Positions 47,894 to 60,604 of a stretch of DNA of 64,000 bases are shown piece after piece. The stretch is from Allantophomopsis cytisporea (taxonomy: Eukaryota > Ascomycota > Leotiomycetes > Phacidiales > Phacidiaceae). The translations under genes and the position numbers were made by a program. The notes below the pieces were generated by a model that was not told the origin of the DNA, made no database searches, and was given only the letters and a program-made list of their open reading frames with translations. The stretch covers positions 2,170,001 through 2,234,000 of the forward strand of contig CP103025.1 of assembly GCA_024752435.1 (NCBI GenBank). Direction: 5' to 3'. Position 1 is the stretch's first letter. Each line of letters starts with the position of its first letter.

Positions 47894-50460
47894 TTTGATC
47901 TTCGATTGGGAAGGAGCATTTGGAGTTGAATTGGCTTGGGAACTAGGTGCATATGGGTGGAGTCATACAGAATTCATCTAAGCGTGCTGTATATAAGTAA
48001 TATCATTGCAAAGTTTCAAGTCAAATAGACCTCGATGCAAGGCAAGGATATGTAACGTTGTAAATATGTAGACGCAGTACTCTCATAAGTATATGTGGTC
48101 CCGGCCTTTCATGCGATTCATATGCGGCACAGAGTCTCCGGTACGCCTGCATAATTCTGTCGAACTAGGGCAGAAGGCGTACACCCACAAGTACGAAGGT
48201 ACGAAGGTACGAAGTCACTTACAGTGTTTTGTTTGCCCCTTGTCTATCCTGTATTCCCGAATCCACGTCACGGCAGAGAAAGGTTCTCTATTGTTCTATT
48301 CGCGCTGGCTATATGTCCGCTGACAGTGACTGTTCATAAGCGGCACAGCAGATGTTCTGGAACAATGAGATAGGCCAAGTGAAAATGAGAAAAGGCGAGA
48401 TGAAATGGTGAGGTGATGTAACCTCCTGTGATGGTCGCCCGGCGATACAAATCATTGGGCACGTAGTAAATGAGGCAGATGAGGCGGACGATGCAGATGG
48501 AGACTGGCTGAATAAGAGTGAAGGTGACAGGGTGAAAGGGTAAGAGAGGGACGGAGACAGGAATGAAAGGGAGTTGTGCTGTCGTCGAAGTGCTTGTTAC
48601 TACTGGTTAGTTTTACGATTGTGTTGCATACATACTCCTATCTTACACCATACAATTTCTTGGGTCTTTTACTCTTTTGCCCTTCTGCCCTTCTGCTCTT
48701 TCGGTCTCTCAATCTCAGATTTTCTGACTGGTTGCTCGTAGCATAAGGGTGTGCTTCACCACTTGTTCTGGCAATCTGTTCGTTCTGCCCTCTTGGACCG
48801 CCTTGACGGATTCCTACCTTTGGGAATGTGCAGGTTGTTTTGACGCACCAGACGCACTGCAGCCATTCACATACTATCATCATCATCATCATCGCCCTCA
48901 AGGCATCCTTCTCTATAGCATCGCTTGAAATATTCACGGATGCCACATAAATTTCCCCAATTCTCATCCTCCCCGTCCCTCGTACCCACAAGCCGTTCCC
49001 CCCGTTCTCCCCATAGCAGCTGCATATATGCTTATGTACGTATATATGTACATACATACATACTTTCATACATACCTTCATACATACCTCATATCCGTCC
49101 ACCTTACAAAATCTCCTTTTCCTTGTGCATGACGCGTATCTCCATCATGGCCACCAAAGGCACTAAATGTACCAAGGGCAAGAAACTCTGAAAAAGCACA
49201 TTGGTCGTATGACCGGTTCTTGAACCGGCATTCAATATTTGTTTTCTCGCGCTGGATGCTGCGAGGGAAAGATGCGAGCAAAGGGTTAAATGATGATGCA
49301 TCGACAAGCATACTCTTGCGTTAGTGACAGCTTGAAGGGTAGTATAACAGGCAACTTGACGGATAGTTACAGCTATGAGATTTCTATACATGTACGTTCG
49401 GCGGCTTGAGAGATTGAAAGAAAATGTCTTGCTTCCCGGCTTCTCTATCCTATTCTCCTTTCAGGTCATGCAGAAAAGGCTGGGAATTCGATATGTCATT
49501 GTTCGTATCAAACTTTGATCCCGAGGATATGGAAGCGCAAGCAGAGGAGAGGGTCCTGGCTGCAGCAATCCGCACCAACATCGCGCACGCACACAAAAAA
49601 GACAAAAAAGACGTTGATGGACGTTATTAGAGGTTATTGTATTGCCTTAGTGGCGCCCCCCAACTGCCCCCGAGTGCCCCCCTTCGACATGCAAGTCATG
49701 CGCCGATAGCATCTGCAAGATGCAGGAGAACGGGAAACTTGACTGGGGATGAACGGGGAGCCGGGCGAATAAATGGAGGAGCATGAAGCAAAATGGATGT
49801 AGAATGAAGAAGAAAGAAGAAAATAAGGAGAAAAGGAAAGAAAAAGTAAGTACGTAGCACTCAAGGAGTACTCAAGCACCATTAAAACAGCATGAAATAT
49901 ATGGAGAAGTATAATAAAGCAGAAGATGATGACAAGAAAAATGTTACCCGTTATGTGACGCCGGCTGCAGCACTCCATCTATTCCCAGGCGACATCGACA
50001 TCCAAGAACACAAAGGTGTTTCTACCGACGGAACACACAAACAATGACTTCCTGCACTTGCATGCCACCTTCATGCGAGACTCCAGTAGAACGCCTTGTA
50101 TCTGAAGAGACTGGGAAAACATAATGAAAAAAAATTAGAGAAAATAAGAGAACAGGCCTTCTATGTTCGTGTGATATGGCAAAGAAGGACGGCCGTATCC
50201 GCAGCCTGCAGCAGTTACACGGCATGGTCCATCGTCACCCCAAAGCACAGCATCTTGGAATAGCCAACCACGTACATAACACACATAAACTGACGGAAAG
50301 ACCCCAAGCAACCCATTCAAGTTCTCCACCTCTCACCAAAATTCACAGAGAGAAGTGCTCTCACACCAAGACGATCCGCAATCACGAAGGGGACCCTTCG
50401 AAATTCGAATCATCAGATTTGCCTTGTGAAAAAGATTTATTGATGTACAATTATTTCACC
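47894..50460. other. 2.6-kb intergenic with simple repeats
   Basis: No confident gene. It contains GTACGAAG repeats at 48191-48214, TACATACA/CATACATAC runs at 49035-49090 and a GAA/AAG-rich run at about 49800-49850. A small + frame at 49424-49630 is listed separately as doubtful. Confidence 0.55.
49424..49630 (+). CDS. Doubtful small open frame, 68 codons
   Basis: The last 45 codons (from an internal Met at 49493) read like a protein: an acidic stretch FDPEDMEAQAEERVLAAA followed by a basic KKDKKD tail. No domain is recognised and no splice partner is evident. It may be a small real gene, a relic or chance. Confidence 0.25.
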   Translation: MSCFPASLSYSPFRSCRKGWEFDMSLFVSNFDPEDMEAQAEERVLAAAIRTNIAHAHKKDKKDVDGRY

Positions 50461-50975
50461 ATGTCGACGTCCACAGACGCCTCGTCGTCGAAGCAGAAGA
50501 AATCTCAAGCCCTCACGCCACTACAACAGGATCGCCAAGCCCGAAACAAGGACCCTTTTGACAGTGGATCCGAACTCAAGGACCGCAAGAAGTCAGGGTG
50601 GGTTGTCAATGCTAGAAGCACGCGTTCTCTGTCAACGAACAATGGCTGACTCTTTTTCTCCTTTGTTATCCATAGAAATGCAAAGCCTCAATTATCAGAC
50701 TATGAGGCAAAGCAGAGGAGAAGATGTGCGGCCGCTATACTGGGTAGCACGGAGTTGCTTATGATGCACGCTCAGGCTCGTGGGGATGTAGGTTCATTTC
50801 CATTCATCAATATTTTTTTCTCCATTCTCGTGACATCCCTCAAAATCTGAATATCGCTGACACAAGGACATAGTCGGTGGCATCAACAAGGGATTATTTC
50901 ACGCGGGTCATTAGTGGCTATGATGATCTCGAGGAGATTCCCATGCTCGAAACGAAGAGAGAGAGAGAAAAGTAG
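50461..50975 (+). CDS. Small 116-residue protein of unknown function
   Basis: Three exons, 50461-50597, 50676-50787 and 50874-50975, each joined in frame through GT-AG introns (GTGGGT/CATAG and GTAGGT/CATAG). The start ATG has CACC before it. The protein is Ser/Thr/Lys/Gln-rich at the start (SSSKQKKSQALTPLQQDRQ), then KDPFDSGSELKDRKKSGN, a helical part LSDYEAKQRRRCAAAILGST with MMHAQARGD, then TRDYFTRVISGYDDLEEIP and a charged end. There is no signal peptide or membrane segment. The regular exon chain and consistent protein character argue it is real. I do not recognise the family. Confidence 0.7.
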
Positions 50976-53900
50976 CACCGCTCAATGGCACGATTAAGGG
51001 GTGGCGACCTTCTGGGGGACTCGATTATGGAGGAAAACAGTAATCCTTTGATCCTTCAATTCTCAGATATTGATACTTCTTGGGCTTTCAGCTGTATATT
51101 AGCTTTGTTTCCATGGCGTACGTCTAGGAGGACGAGGTGCATTTGACAAGGCTAGTGAGTACAGGCGTTGGAACCAGACTTTACGTCAATGGCCGATTAT
51201 GGGCACCTCAACACAGAAAATGTAACTTCTAATATTATTATACTAATCTTACTTACACGCAAATCCATGAAGCCTGAACCTACAAGTTGACGTGTAGTTG
51301 GGCGTGTAAGCTCGATCACGTGCCTTCCATTCGGGGAGGTACTTATCCTCCGGCTGGCGCAACTCCGGGGTTCGAGAGTTGAAGCTCTCATGATGATTTG
51401 ACATTGGCAACTACAGGACTGGCTTGGTTAACAGCTTAGGTCTTACTGCATCCGGTGCATACTTCTCAAGATGTCCAAGAACTCCATTCGGGGCGTAATA
51501 CTCATAGTGCCGGAGCGGGCTGTGCTCTCGAACATATCGAGATCCAGGGCTTGCCGGACGACCCTTTGGGTTAACAATCTCACTCTCTTCTATTTCCATG
51601 TCGTCAAAGGTCCCGAGTACAAAGACTTCTGGATTTTTATCATTTTCTGTTCCTGTTTTTTGTTCTGTTGCAAGTATTCTTCAAAGGCCTCCTTATGTCT
51701 CTCCGATGATATGAGTGGCTATGTGGACCCTACCGGTCCGGTCCGACCCCACACCCGTCACGATGTTCGAATCATCATCTATGAGTAAAGACAAATACTT
51801 TTCTTTAATGTTCTGATGTAACTTCATGATTCAGCTAAGCTTCGCATTCCACAGTCTCTATTGTTGCTATCATATTCCACGTTTATACTTTCTTCATCTA
51901 CAGCATCCAAGTCTACTGCTATTGCCTCTGCTCATTAACCTCTATCATTGTCACTTTGTGCTCCCAAAGTAAGAGGCTACATAGTTTGATATCTATCACA
52001 ACCAAAGGCCCCTACAGCAAAATCTTCTTTATGCTGCAATACTTAATAGTTACGGCACAGGTCGTTGTCCCTGCCTCGATATATGTCTGCCTGACGTAAT
52101 CATCCGCAGTACATATACCTATGGCGATAAGGGCAACCCAGGGGGATTGCAGATGTGGTCTCGACTATCGTGCAAGTCATCGGCACTGCTTAGATTGGCA
52201 ACCCAGAGTACCATGAGGGCCCGACTGCAGCAAATCAAATCCTCCTTGCTGGGTTCGCCTTCCAATCGGCTCCCTGTGTAATATTCCTGTCTCTGCTTTC
52301 TGTCTACATCTAAACACGGTGTACAGATGGGCTCGTGGCAAGGATAGGTGGAAAGTGTAAGTTTATTGTTGCCCTGTTTGTCTCAAGCTTGTTGGCATTC
52401 ATAAGAACGCTTTTTAGGTTGGCGGAAAGTACTTGAGGGGTGATTGAGAAGTTGACTATGCATGAGGGGTAAGTCCTTGAATTTTGAAACTGTTTTTATG
52501 CTACTGGATGTATGTACATTTCGCTGTTATCCATCAGAAAAGGTGGTTAGGGGGCGATAGAGAACATCGTCGAAGAACTCTTCTGTGTACAATCTTCTTC
52601 CTTGAAAGGTCGATTTACGAGATTGGCGGAGAAATATTCAAGATGTGGAGCTTGCGTGTTTCTTTCCAGTACTCCGTAGAATGACGTCTGTATATATTTC
52701 TGAGCTTTCGGTCTTTCTAACAATGCAACGCGAGTGACCGACAGGTGCTCGATGGTGGGGCATTGAAGATCTCGTGTTTCTAACATCTGTGTTTGAGATT
52801 CTCACACTACAGCAACGAAAAGTGACAGGTCAAATTGTAATTCACGACATATGTACCAGTGATACTTTAAAGCGGGTCTCAGATATGTACCATTTTGTGC
52901 CAAACCTCATATGTGTTCTGGTACTAATCACTGTCATGCTGATTGGAAACATCTTGGACTAATAAATCATAGTTGATGATGCGTCTTTCGTAATGCATCT
53001 GGATGATTCAAGTTCTCACTCGACCACGACGACATAGAGGTCACGTGGGCGTAAATTAATCGGATAATGATATGAGATCCTAAAATCCCCTGGACCTTAC
53101 TCTACCAATTTACGTATGTGGAGAAATGTCTTATGATCGGAACTGATCTTACAATTTGAATGGCTAATGCTCGTGGCTACTATCAAGAGCATGTAACAGT
53201 GATGTGCAGATTTCTCAAGTGTGCCATATCTTATGTTTATTGGTTAACCAACTCTTTCAAATTTCTCATGCCCTTTTTCTTATATCAAACTTGGATAGAT
53301 TTTATGTCCGCAAGTCAATTGGTAGACATTTGATAGCCAAAATTATTTTCGAAATACTGGCTTGTTCTGGGTCACCCCCATTCAAGCCTTGCCCTTCTCT
53401 TGTTCCCCGTACCTCGAATTTCATATTTTAGGATAAGTTGCCACTACAAGTACCTTATATCGAACTTCAATCCTAGCGCTACTCTTGAAGATTGTGGTAT
53501 CTCCACTATCTGTTGCAATTCCGAAATAAAAGAGCTCGATATCCTAAAGCACAATCACTTCCAACTATTCCGATGGAGTAATCTTCAGAGTATCTGTGCA
53601 TAGAATACTAATATTGAACACGTCATAGATACAAACTCTTTGTTTTATACTTTACTGGTATTTGTGATGCTTCTTCGATTTCTTGACTTACTTGACAAGC
53701 TGCGAGGGCGGGAGACGAAAGATATAGCCTATGTTGTTCTCAGAGTGTCATTAATTGGGTGATTGATTGTATTGGGCTAAATCTTATGCTAACTCGAAAA
53801 CCGAGTGTTGAGGATCATTCGATTGATTGGAATTTTTTATTATTTGTGTTTTTCTATTCCCTTTGATTTTTGTTTTATTTTCTGATTCTAATTTGTGAAC

Positions 53901-55138
53901 CGAAAATTCTAAATCAAATCACTTCTAAACATAGAACCAAATCTTCGTCGAATCCTGTGAAAAGCTATCCATAACGGTTCAATTTTGTTCTGTTTTCTAG
54001 CCCAGAATGAAGAGCCAAGAAATCTTCGAAGTGAGTTGAATAAGAGAAGCTCACAAACAAGCACAGGGACAGCACAGCTGGACCATATTTGCATTGATAA
54101 CTCAAACTCAAACTCAGCCATGCCTTTCCGGTCAGTCCAAGTAAGTGAAGCCTTAAACATTGTCAAAAATTCAAAAAGTTGTTTTCAAATCGAGATCTCC
54201 AAACGCAAGCAATACAGTATATGTACCTTAAGATAGAGAGCATTTATTTCGGCCGAGCCCTTGGAAGAGCCACCTTCAACTTCTAGAACAAAAAAGCATG
54301 AATTAAATCAACCCGAGCTACAGACACACAAGTTTTGGACGTGATTGATATCTTCTCAGCCATTCGCATAAAGGAATATCTGCTGGATGTTTGATGGAGG
54401 ATACTCCAATACTGAAGCAGTTAGTGCTTATTGCTTGAAGAAAGGAACAAATACATATTATGGCCTTCTCCCTATTGAAATACATGTCTTTCGTAGATTG
54501 AGAAAGTTAGATGAGATATGACTACTGAGAAAGCAAAAATATAGGCTTTTTATCAATTCCACAGCAATTTATTGATTGAGATAATTCCCTCCATTTGATA
54601 GATATATTCGTGCTACTTGCTTGATAAAATGCATGTTTGTTTGTAGCAGTCAAGAAGAACTTTGTGGATTTCCAAAGAACAACATACGTTTACATCCTCG
54701 TATATTAGCCTGTACCCTATGATATCATGATATATGCTCTCGAGTGTGGGGAAAGGTCAATCCTAGAGTGGGATGTCTACCCCGGAGCTCGTATACTGAC
54801 GGTTATATATATACCCGCTCACGACTCAGCATCCCGCACTTCAACTTGTGATGATTTGCACAATCCATTGGGGAAACCTCCTACTCCGCACATAACGCTG
54901 TTCCAAGTTTCTGATGCCCGACCCCAGACCTCCGTCTCGGCTGATATCCACAAGTACAATAACTGATCTCCATACCCCACAAATAGACTGCGGGGTTCTA
55001 GATCTCCGGTTCAAATGCAATCTCCGGTAGTTAAATTATGCTTATAAGTAAAGCTGAATTGCACGAGAAGTCAAAATGCAGTATCTCGGATCATATTTCT
55101 ACGATATCAACGCCTCTGACTTCTGGCCGGCCGTCAAA
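50976..55138. other. 4.2-kb gene-poor stretch
   Basis: Apart from the candidate at 51249-51790, frames are short and without motifs. The DNA from about 52.5 kb on looks AT-rich, with many poly-A/T runs. No transposon ends are recognised. Confidence 0.5.
51249..51790 (-). pseudogene. Gene relic or multi-exon small gene of unknown function
   Basis: Three coding-like segments lie on the minus strand in different frames. The first (about 51715-51600) reads RHKEAFEEYLQQNKKQEQK. The second (to 51447) reads VFVLGTFDDMEIEESEIV, then GRPASPGSRYVREHSPLRHY and APNGVLGHLEKYAPDA. The third (51410-51249) reads SRTPELRQPEDKYLPEWKAR, then DRAYTPNYTS. Segments two and three join through a 36-nt GT-AG gap with frame preserved. 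No clean splice links the first to the second, so a frameshift is possible. No family recognised. Confidence 0.35.
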
Positions 55139-56845
55139 ATGTATATGTCCTATGTCTTCTCCGTTTTGCTAAGTCTATCCGCCCATATTATATCCGTGCA
55201 TGCTTGCAATGATGCAGATATCATTGTCAAGACAAATTTGTTTACTGTCAAGGGGATGGCATCACCAGACACAACAGATGTGAGGATCTTCAAAGGTATT
55301 CCGTATGCCGAGCCACCGACTGGGGTTAATCGCTTTCGTCCTCCTGTCACCAAGAAGCCAACAACTCGACTTATTGATGCAACCGAGTATGCCCCCATCT
55401 GCATACAATATGGAACTGGTGCCAAGACTGTATATACAGAGTATATCACGGGTGATCTTCCGTATTCATATTTGAAACATTCAGAAGATTGCCTCTATTT
55501 GAATATTTGGGCTCCAAGGGCCCTTGAAAACACTACCGCTAGTCATACCGTAATGATATGGATTCATGGTGGTGGCTTTACTTCAGGCTCTGCTGCCAAC
55601 CCATATAAGGAGGGGACAAGCTTTGCTAAAAATCAAGATGTAATAATTGTGTCAATGGAGTGAGTTCCAATTGAAAAGTTTTCAGTTTGATATTACAGCT
55701 TATTGATAAGTGACATAGTTATCGGTTAAATATCTTTGGGTTCCCCAACGCTGCAGCATTGGATGGTGTTCACCTCAATCCTGGCCTGCTTGATATTCGC
55801 AAAGCAGTGGAGTGGACTTACTCGAATATTGCAGCTTTCGGAGGAGATCCAGAGAACATGATTCTCTTCGGCCAGTCAGCGGGATCGACAGCTGTTGATA
55901 TCTACAGCTATGCATATGCTACGGATCCCCTTGTCAGTGGATTCATTTCTGAGTCTGGAGTGGCTGAGCCTTTAGTTGGAGCACCTGAACCCACTGGGAG
56001 CAATTTCACCTATATTGCAGAGCAACTCAATTGCACAGCTTCGTTGGACAAAGATGCCATATTCAAGTGCGTTCAAGGCGTGCCTGCAGAAGATGTAATC
56101 GCCGTTTATAACAACTACAACTCATCTCTCAACGACGGACAGAGCTTAAGTTTTGGACCCAAACCGGATGATGAGACTGTTTTTGCCAACTATACAGATT
56201 TAAGATTACGTGGCTTATACGCACAGAAGGTACCTATGAGAGAGAGTAGCTGTTTATCAACCGCTAACGTATGCAGGCATATCTTACTGGAAGCAATGAA
56301 AATGAATACACAAGTCTTATAACCTATGTTGCCTCTGGACCAAACCAGACTCAAGTCGACCTGTTGACAGCCTCCCGATTTGACTGCCCAACCATGATAA
56401 GCACAGCGTGAGTGGTAGATCAGCAGTTCTAAAAATCACCCGAGTAACAATGATACAGAGCCAGAGCTGCACAAGGAACTCCGCAATGGAGATATTGGTG
56501 GCGCGGCATCTACCCAAATCAAAACCCCCTCCCATGGCTCGGTGCCTACCATTCGAGTACGTGAACAACTACTTCTGAGATGAATAATGGGCTAACTTGG
56601 GAGGCGAAATTCCTCTTATTTGGGGCACATCAGACTATGCAGGTCCAAACACTGCTGTAGAGTCTGCCATGAGTATATATATGCAGACAGCTTGGGCAAC
56701 ATTTGCCAAAAATCCTACTTCTGGCCTCACCAACTATGGCTGGCCACTATATGATCCCTCAAAGCGAACACTCGTTATTCTTGGAGATGAGAATGCGACA
56801 ACTGCTGTTTTCTCTGATCATTCTGTCGCGGATCTGCTTTGCTGA
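55139..56845 (+). CDS. Secreted type-B carboxylesterase/lipase
   Basis: Five exons: 55139-55659, 55719-56229, 56277-56407, 56459-56556 and 56604-56845, giving about 500 residues, normal for fungal type-B esterases. Residues 1-22 (MYMSYVFSVLLSLSAHIISVHA) look like a signal peptide (shown without its following residues). The motifs are intact: EDCLYLNIWAP, oxyanion IHGGGFTSG, nucleophile elbow FGQSAGS (Ser about 227), GSNENEY (acid Glu about 354) and AYHS (His about 419). Several N-x-S/T sites fit secretion. An in-frame ATG at 55076 would add 21 residues ahead of the signal peptide and is less likely. The family hydrolyses esters of lipids, xenobiotics or plant polymers; the substrate cannot be told. 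It lies in the sparse end of the window, 1.7 kb before the receptor-like gene on the same strand. All catalytic residues are present. Confidence 0.93.
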
Positions 56846-58550
56846 TCCTATTCAAATTACTTATTTTGCATAAAGCTGTGTATTGGTCACTCGGCCAGTT
56901 TACTCAACCAGTTCCCAATATGATACCTTACGGTATCTACAGTGACTTCACCTCAACAAAATCATGAATCATAATCCTGCTCAGCATGAAGAACGCATCT
57001 GATTCCGTGACTCTTGTATTGATACCCTCTCTTTGTTACAGCCTCTATGGTGCAATGAATACTTATTTACGGGGTTTCTTGGTTAATCTCCGGAATCATG
57101 ACGATGTTCGGTTTCAGAATGGTAATCCAACCGGTATTTTGACCAAAAACCTGAGATACTTGTCCACAACTAAAAGTTCATTGACCATTGACGAACGAGG
57201 CTACTTACCTAGATTTTGGAAAATATTTAGAGGTATATACAGTTTGATACGTGACATATTGGTCTCAAAACTGGTTAAATTTACCACGTTCTACGTGCTG
57301 CTATTTTGATAGTACTTTAGAATAATCCGCAGTATCATAGCCTCCTCTCAACCCTTCATCTCGACACCTCCAGAGCAAGCTCAAAAAGGAACCAAAAAAA
57401 GGGGCTTGGATTAGAAACCAACTGAGAGTATCTCTTCACAATTGATGCACAGCGAGCCAAAAGGTAAGATACCCCCGCATATCATATGTACTGCTACCTC
57501 GATTGTGATGTTCCCCAACTGCGTCCATCTCGAAAATATCCACATCAAAAACTGCATCTTTATGTGGGGCTGTGCCGTGTAATATAGTACAATACTAAAA
57601 GGAACGGTCATTTAAGTGGATAAACTACATTTTTACTTACCTAGACTCTATCTCAATGTTGTTCATTTCGTAGAATTCAACATCGTCGACTCTGAAGGAT
57701 GCAGAAGTATTGCGGAGACTTATGTGGCGGACGGAACAAACCCCTGTAATACTACAAAATAAGCTTGTTACCTTTTAGTCGTTAAGGGCGCTCACTAACA
57801 TGGCTCGGCGACATGCCAGTTTTCACCTCGAAACAGCAGTAAAGAACCAAACCAGTGGGACCTGCAAGCTACACGGGTACGGAATTTTCACGGTGTGATC
57901 AATCGAATCTTCAATACCTGGGCACTGTGCTCGAAACTTCAATGTTTGTCGCGCTTCAGGATATCTGCTCTGGACCTATCGTTGCGGCTGATCGGAATCT
58001 TTATCCCGTACGCACTCGAAATCACAATGCATGATACTCGCTATGGGTAACTTACCAGCGCATAAAGGGGAGCATATATAGCCATTAGAGTTTTCACCGA
58101 GATTGAGCGTATGTGACTTTCCACAAAAACACTGAAGAAGATGAAGGTTCTTGTTCATGAGCTATTTGCAGATATCTTACAACCAGTGTGGCCTACGGTC
58201 TTGCTTAACTTGGTCGAAGGATTGAAGGATTTAAGCCCCAGCTTGACGCGGGAGAGCCTCAAAACACAACTACACCACACTCATGGTGCGGTACCTGGCC
58301 ATGGTAGCTTCGAGATGCGCTTGCATATAAGCTTGTTTGAAATGTACTTGATAAATTATGGATACCTTCATGTGTGTAGCACTTCTTGTAATTATCCGTA
58401 TGGTTAATTCGACATGTACTAGGAGTAAAAGAGCGCTGTGAGATTATTTGCTCCCCTCTTCCATGAACTCTATGTTCTGGTATTTTAATCACATATCTCG
58501 CATTCCCATCCTATAATGGACCCTCGATCTTCCCATCACTGGCGCCTATC
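56846..58550. other. 1.7-kb stretch with a fragmentary gene
   Basis: 3' flank of the esterase and upstream of the receptor-like gene. A 107-codon + frame at 56986-57309 shows no motif. A possible minus-strand fragment with Cys spacing is listed separately. Confidence 0.5.
57640..58160 (-). pseudogene. Possible WSC-like cysteine-motif gene fragment
   Basis: After an acceptor-like CTTCAG at about 58135, the minus strand reads CFCGKSHTLNLGENSNGYIC then SPLCAG and a GTAAGT donor. This recalls the CYCGN...C...CAG core of WSC carbohydrate-binding domains. A second coding-like piece (RNTSASFRVDDVEFYEMN) lies near 57720-57660. I cannot chain them into an intact gene; the Cys pair before and the CGG after the core are not found. 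Confidence 0.28.
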
Positions 58551-59939
58551 ATGGGATTCCTATTCCCCAGAGAAGATCCGCCACCGACGCCGGGAGGAGT
58601 AAATGGAGGAGGCTCAAGTCCCTTGGGAAGCCCGAAGTCCCCTGTTCCTGTAGGTTTTTGATGACCAGAAAAGGAATACCATGCTAACAATGCATAGCAA
58701 ACGACTCACAGCGCTTTATATATCGGTTTACAAGTTGGATATGTCGTGCCATTTGGAATCGCTACATTGTTCTTGATAGGACGCCTTTATGCGCGGAAGA
58801 TCCTGATTAAGAGTTGGGGGGCTGATGACAATTTCATATTATCAGCATGGGTTCGTTCAGCCCGATCTCAAGCCCGGCCATAAAGGTAACTGATAGATAT
58901 ACAGGTATTTGGAACGGTTAACGTCGTTCTATCCTGCATCCAGTCAGCATATAGCGTTGGATCCTCTACATTCGGTCAGACAAATAAATCTCGATTCGCC
59001 TCACAGCTGGTCTACTTCCGCAATATCAGCTTTCTTCTTTGTATATCCTTGACGAAAATAAGCACATGCTTCTTCTACCGGCGCGTTTTTGACGACTTTA
59101 CAAGCCGGATGTTCATATACGGTACAACGGCCATCATAGCAACCTATACTGTGGTATTCGAATGCCTCATCATTTTCCAATGCACACCAATATCTAAGGG
59201 ATTTGACCAAACCGAAGATGGGACATGTATAAGCATTGTACCGACCTTCTACGCAATATCAGTGGCGAATATCATCTCAGACGTGTGGCTTATAATCTTT
59301 GTCGTTCCTAAAGTACTTAAACTCCGCATGCCGAAGAAACAAAAGATCATTCTCATTTGTGTAATCACTCTATCATGGATGGTGGTAGCAGCGGCCTTGA
59401 CCCGGCTGGTCAAGACCTCAGCCTCTATGCAGAGCACGGATAGTGCGAGTAGTATGTCCTCAAGAACAATCCCATCCATATATGTTCCCCCGGACTAACA
59501 TCTTGCAGAAGCGGCATACTCACCAAACATCTGGATCTCTGTCGAGATGTCTGTGGGTCTCTTCTGCGTCTCAGCTCCATGCGTAAAGCCAGTGATACAG
59601 AAATACGCGCCAGGTCTCTTATCCAGCTTCACATCATCACAGAATTACGCATCGCATACGAGCAAGAGTAGAATTGCTACATATGTGCGTTCCGGACGCG
59701 GTAAGGGCCGACTCGACGCCAGTAATGCTATCGAGTTACAGTCTCAGCCCGACTTGGAGCAAAGCACTACTTGGAGCACGCAGGATCTGGAGAGGGGAGG
59801 TAATAGTGGACCAAAGAAAAAGAGACCAAATATTGTCACGACAACTACTGTCACTGTGTCGGAAGAGCGAGCTAATATGGAGGGGAAGACACTGGCAGAT
59901 ATCACAAGGGATTACCAGAAGCATTACTATGAGAATTAA
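58551..59939 (+). CDS. Fungal-rhodopsin-domain (PTH11/SAT4-like) seven-helix membrane protein
   Basis: Four exons: 58551-58649, 58698-58850, 58905-59451 and 59509-59939, giving about 409 residues, all in frame. After a short Pro/Gly-rich cytosolic N-terminus (GFLFPREDPPPTPGG) come hydrophobic segments: LYIGLQVGYVVPFGIATLFL, TVNVVLSCI, NISFLLCISLTKISTCFFYRR, FIYGTTAIIATYTVVFECLI, FYAISVANIISDVWLIIFVV, IILICVITLSWMVVAAALTR and the segment around ISVEMSVGLFCVSAPCV. The motifs WGADDNFI, TKISTCFFYRRVF and the phrase ISDVWLI are typical of the fungal rhodopsin/DUF-type family that includes PTH11-like proteins. A CFEM domain is absent. The Ser/Thr-rich C-tail carries basic clusters. Some members act in surface sensing during infection; the role here is unknown. 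The start at 58551 gives the best chain; an upstream ATG at 58516 is out of frame. Confidence 0.85.
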
Positions 59940-60604
59940 TCTATTTTATATATTACTCTGGGTTGCGGTCTCGATATATTGTGATCATTTACCTACTTGA
60001 TTTACGGTGAATTGCGAGAAGTGTGCTGAGGTTTTCACTGGCACTTCGAAGATCTTGACAGCAATTTGAAGTCGTTTGTTTCTAATATGCACAGTTAGAT
60101 CGGATGAATGATTAGCAGTCATAGTGTTTCACACATCCTGAGAAAGTGAAACTCTAATTGGCATTCAAGTTGAGTATGGGTTATATCACCCACAATCTTT
60201 TATGAAGTTTGGTTTTGGGAACAACCTATACCAACACTTGAATCGAGTCCCATTTCTCTATTACGCTTGAAGAATATCACCACGTTGGAAGTGCAGCAGA
60301 TTTTGGGTACCGAATTGATTGAAGGAGAAAAGGAGCAAGTTCTATTCTGCAGCTATCTATATACTACGTGATGGTGCGGTGCGCTCAATGCCCAGTACGG
60401 TAGTGCAGTGAAGTGAAAACTTCTCACTTTCGCACGCATAGTCCGGTGAAGTGAGGTCTGATGTTGACCGCATATATTGACAAAGCTTCACACCAAAGTT
60501 CATATTGCTAATCATAAAAATATTGGTTCGTCTCAACCAAGATACAGTGGATACCGATTTGCACGAATGCATACGGCTTCAATACAAAAGACAAAACAAG
60601 TAAA

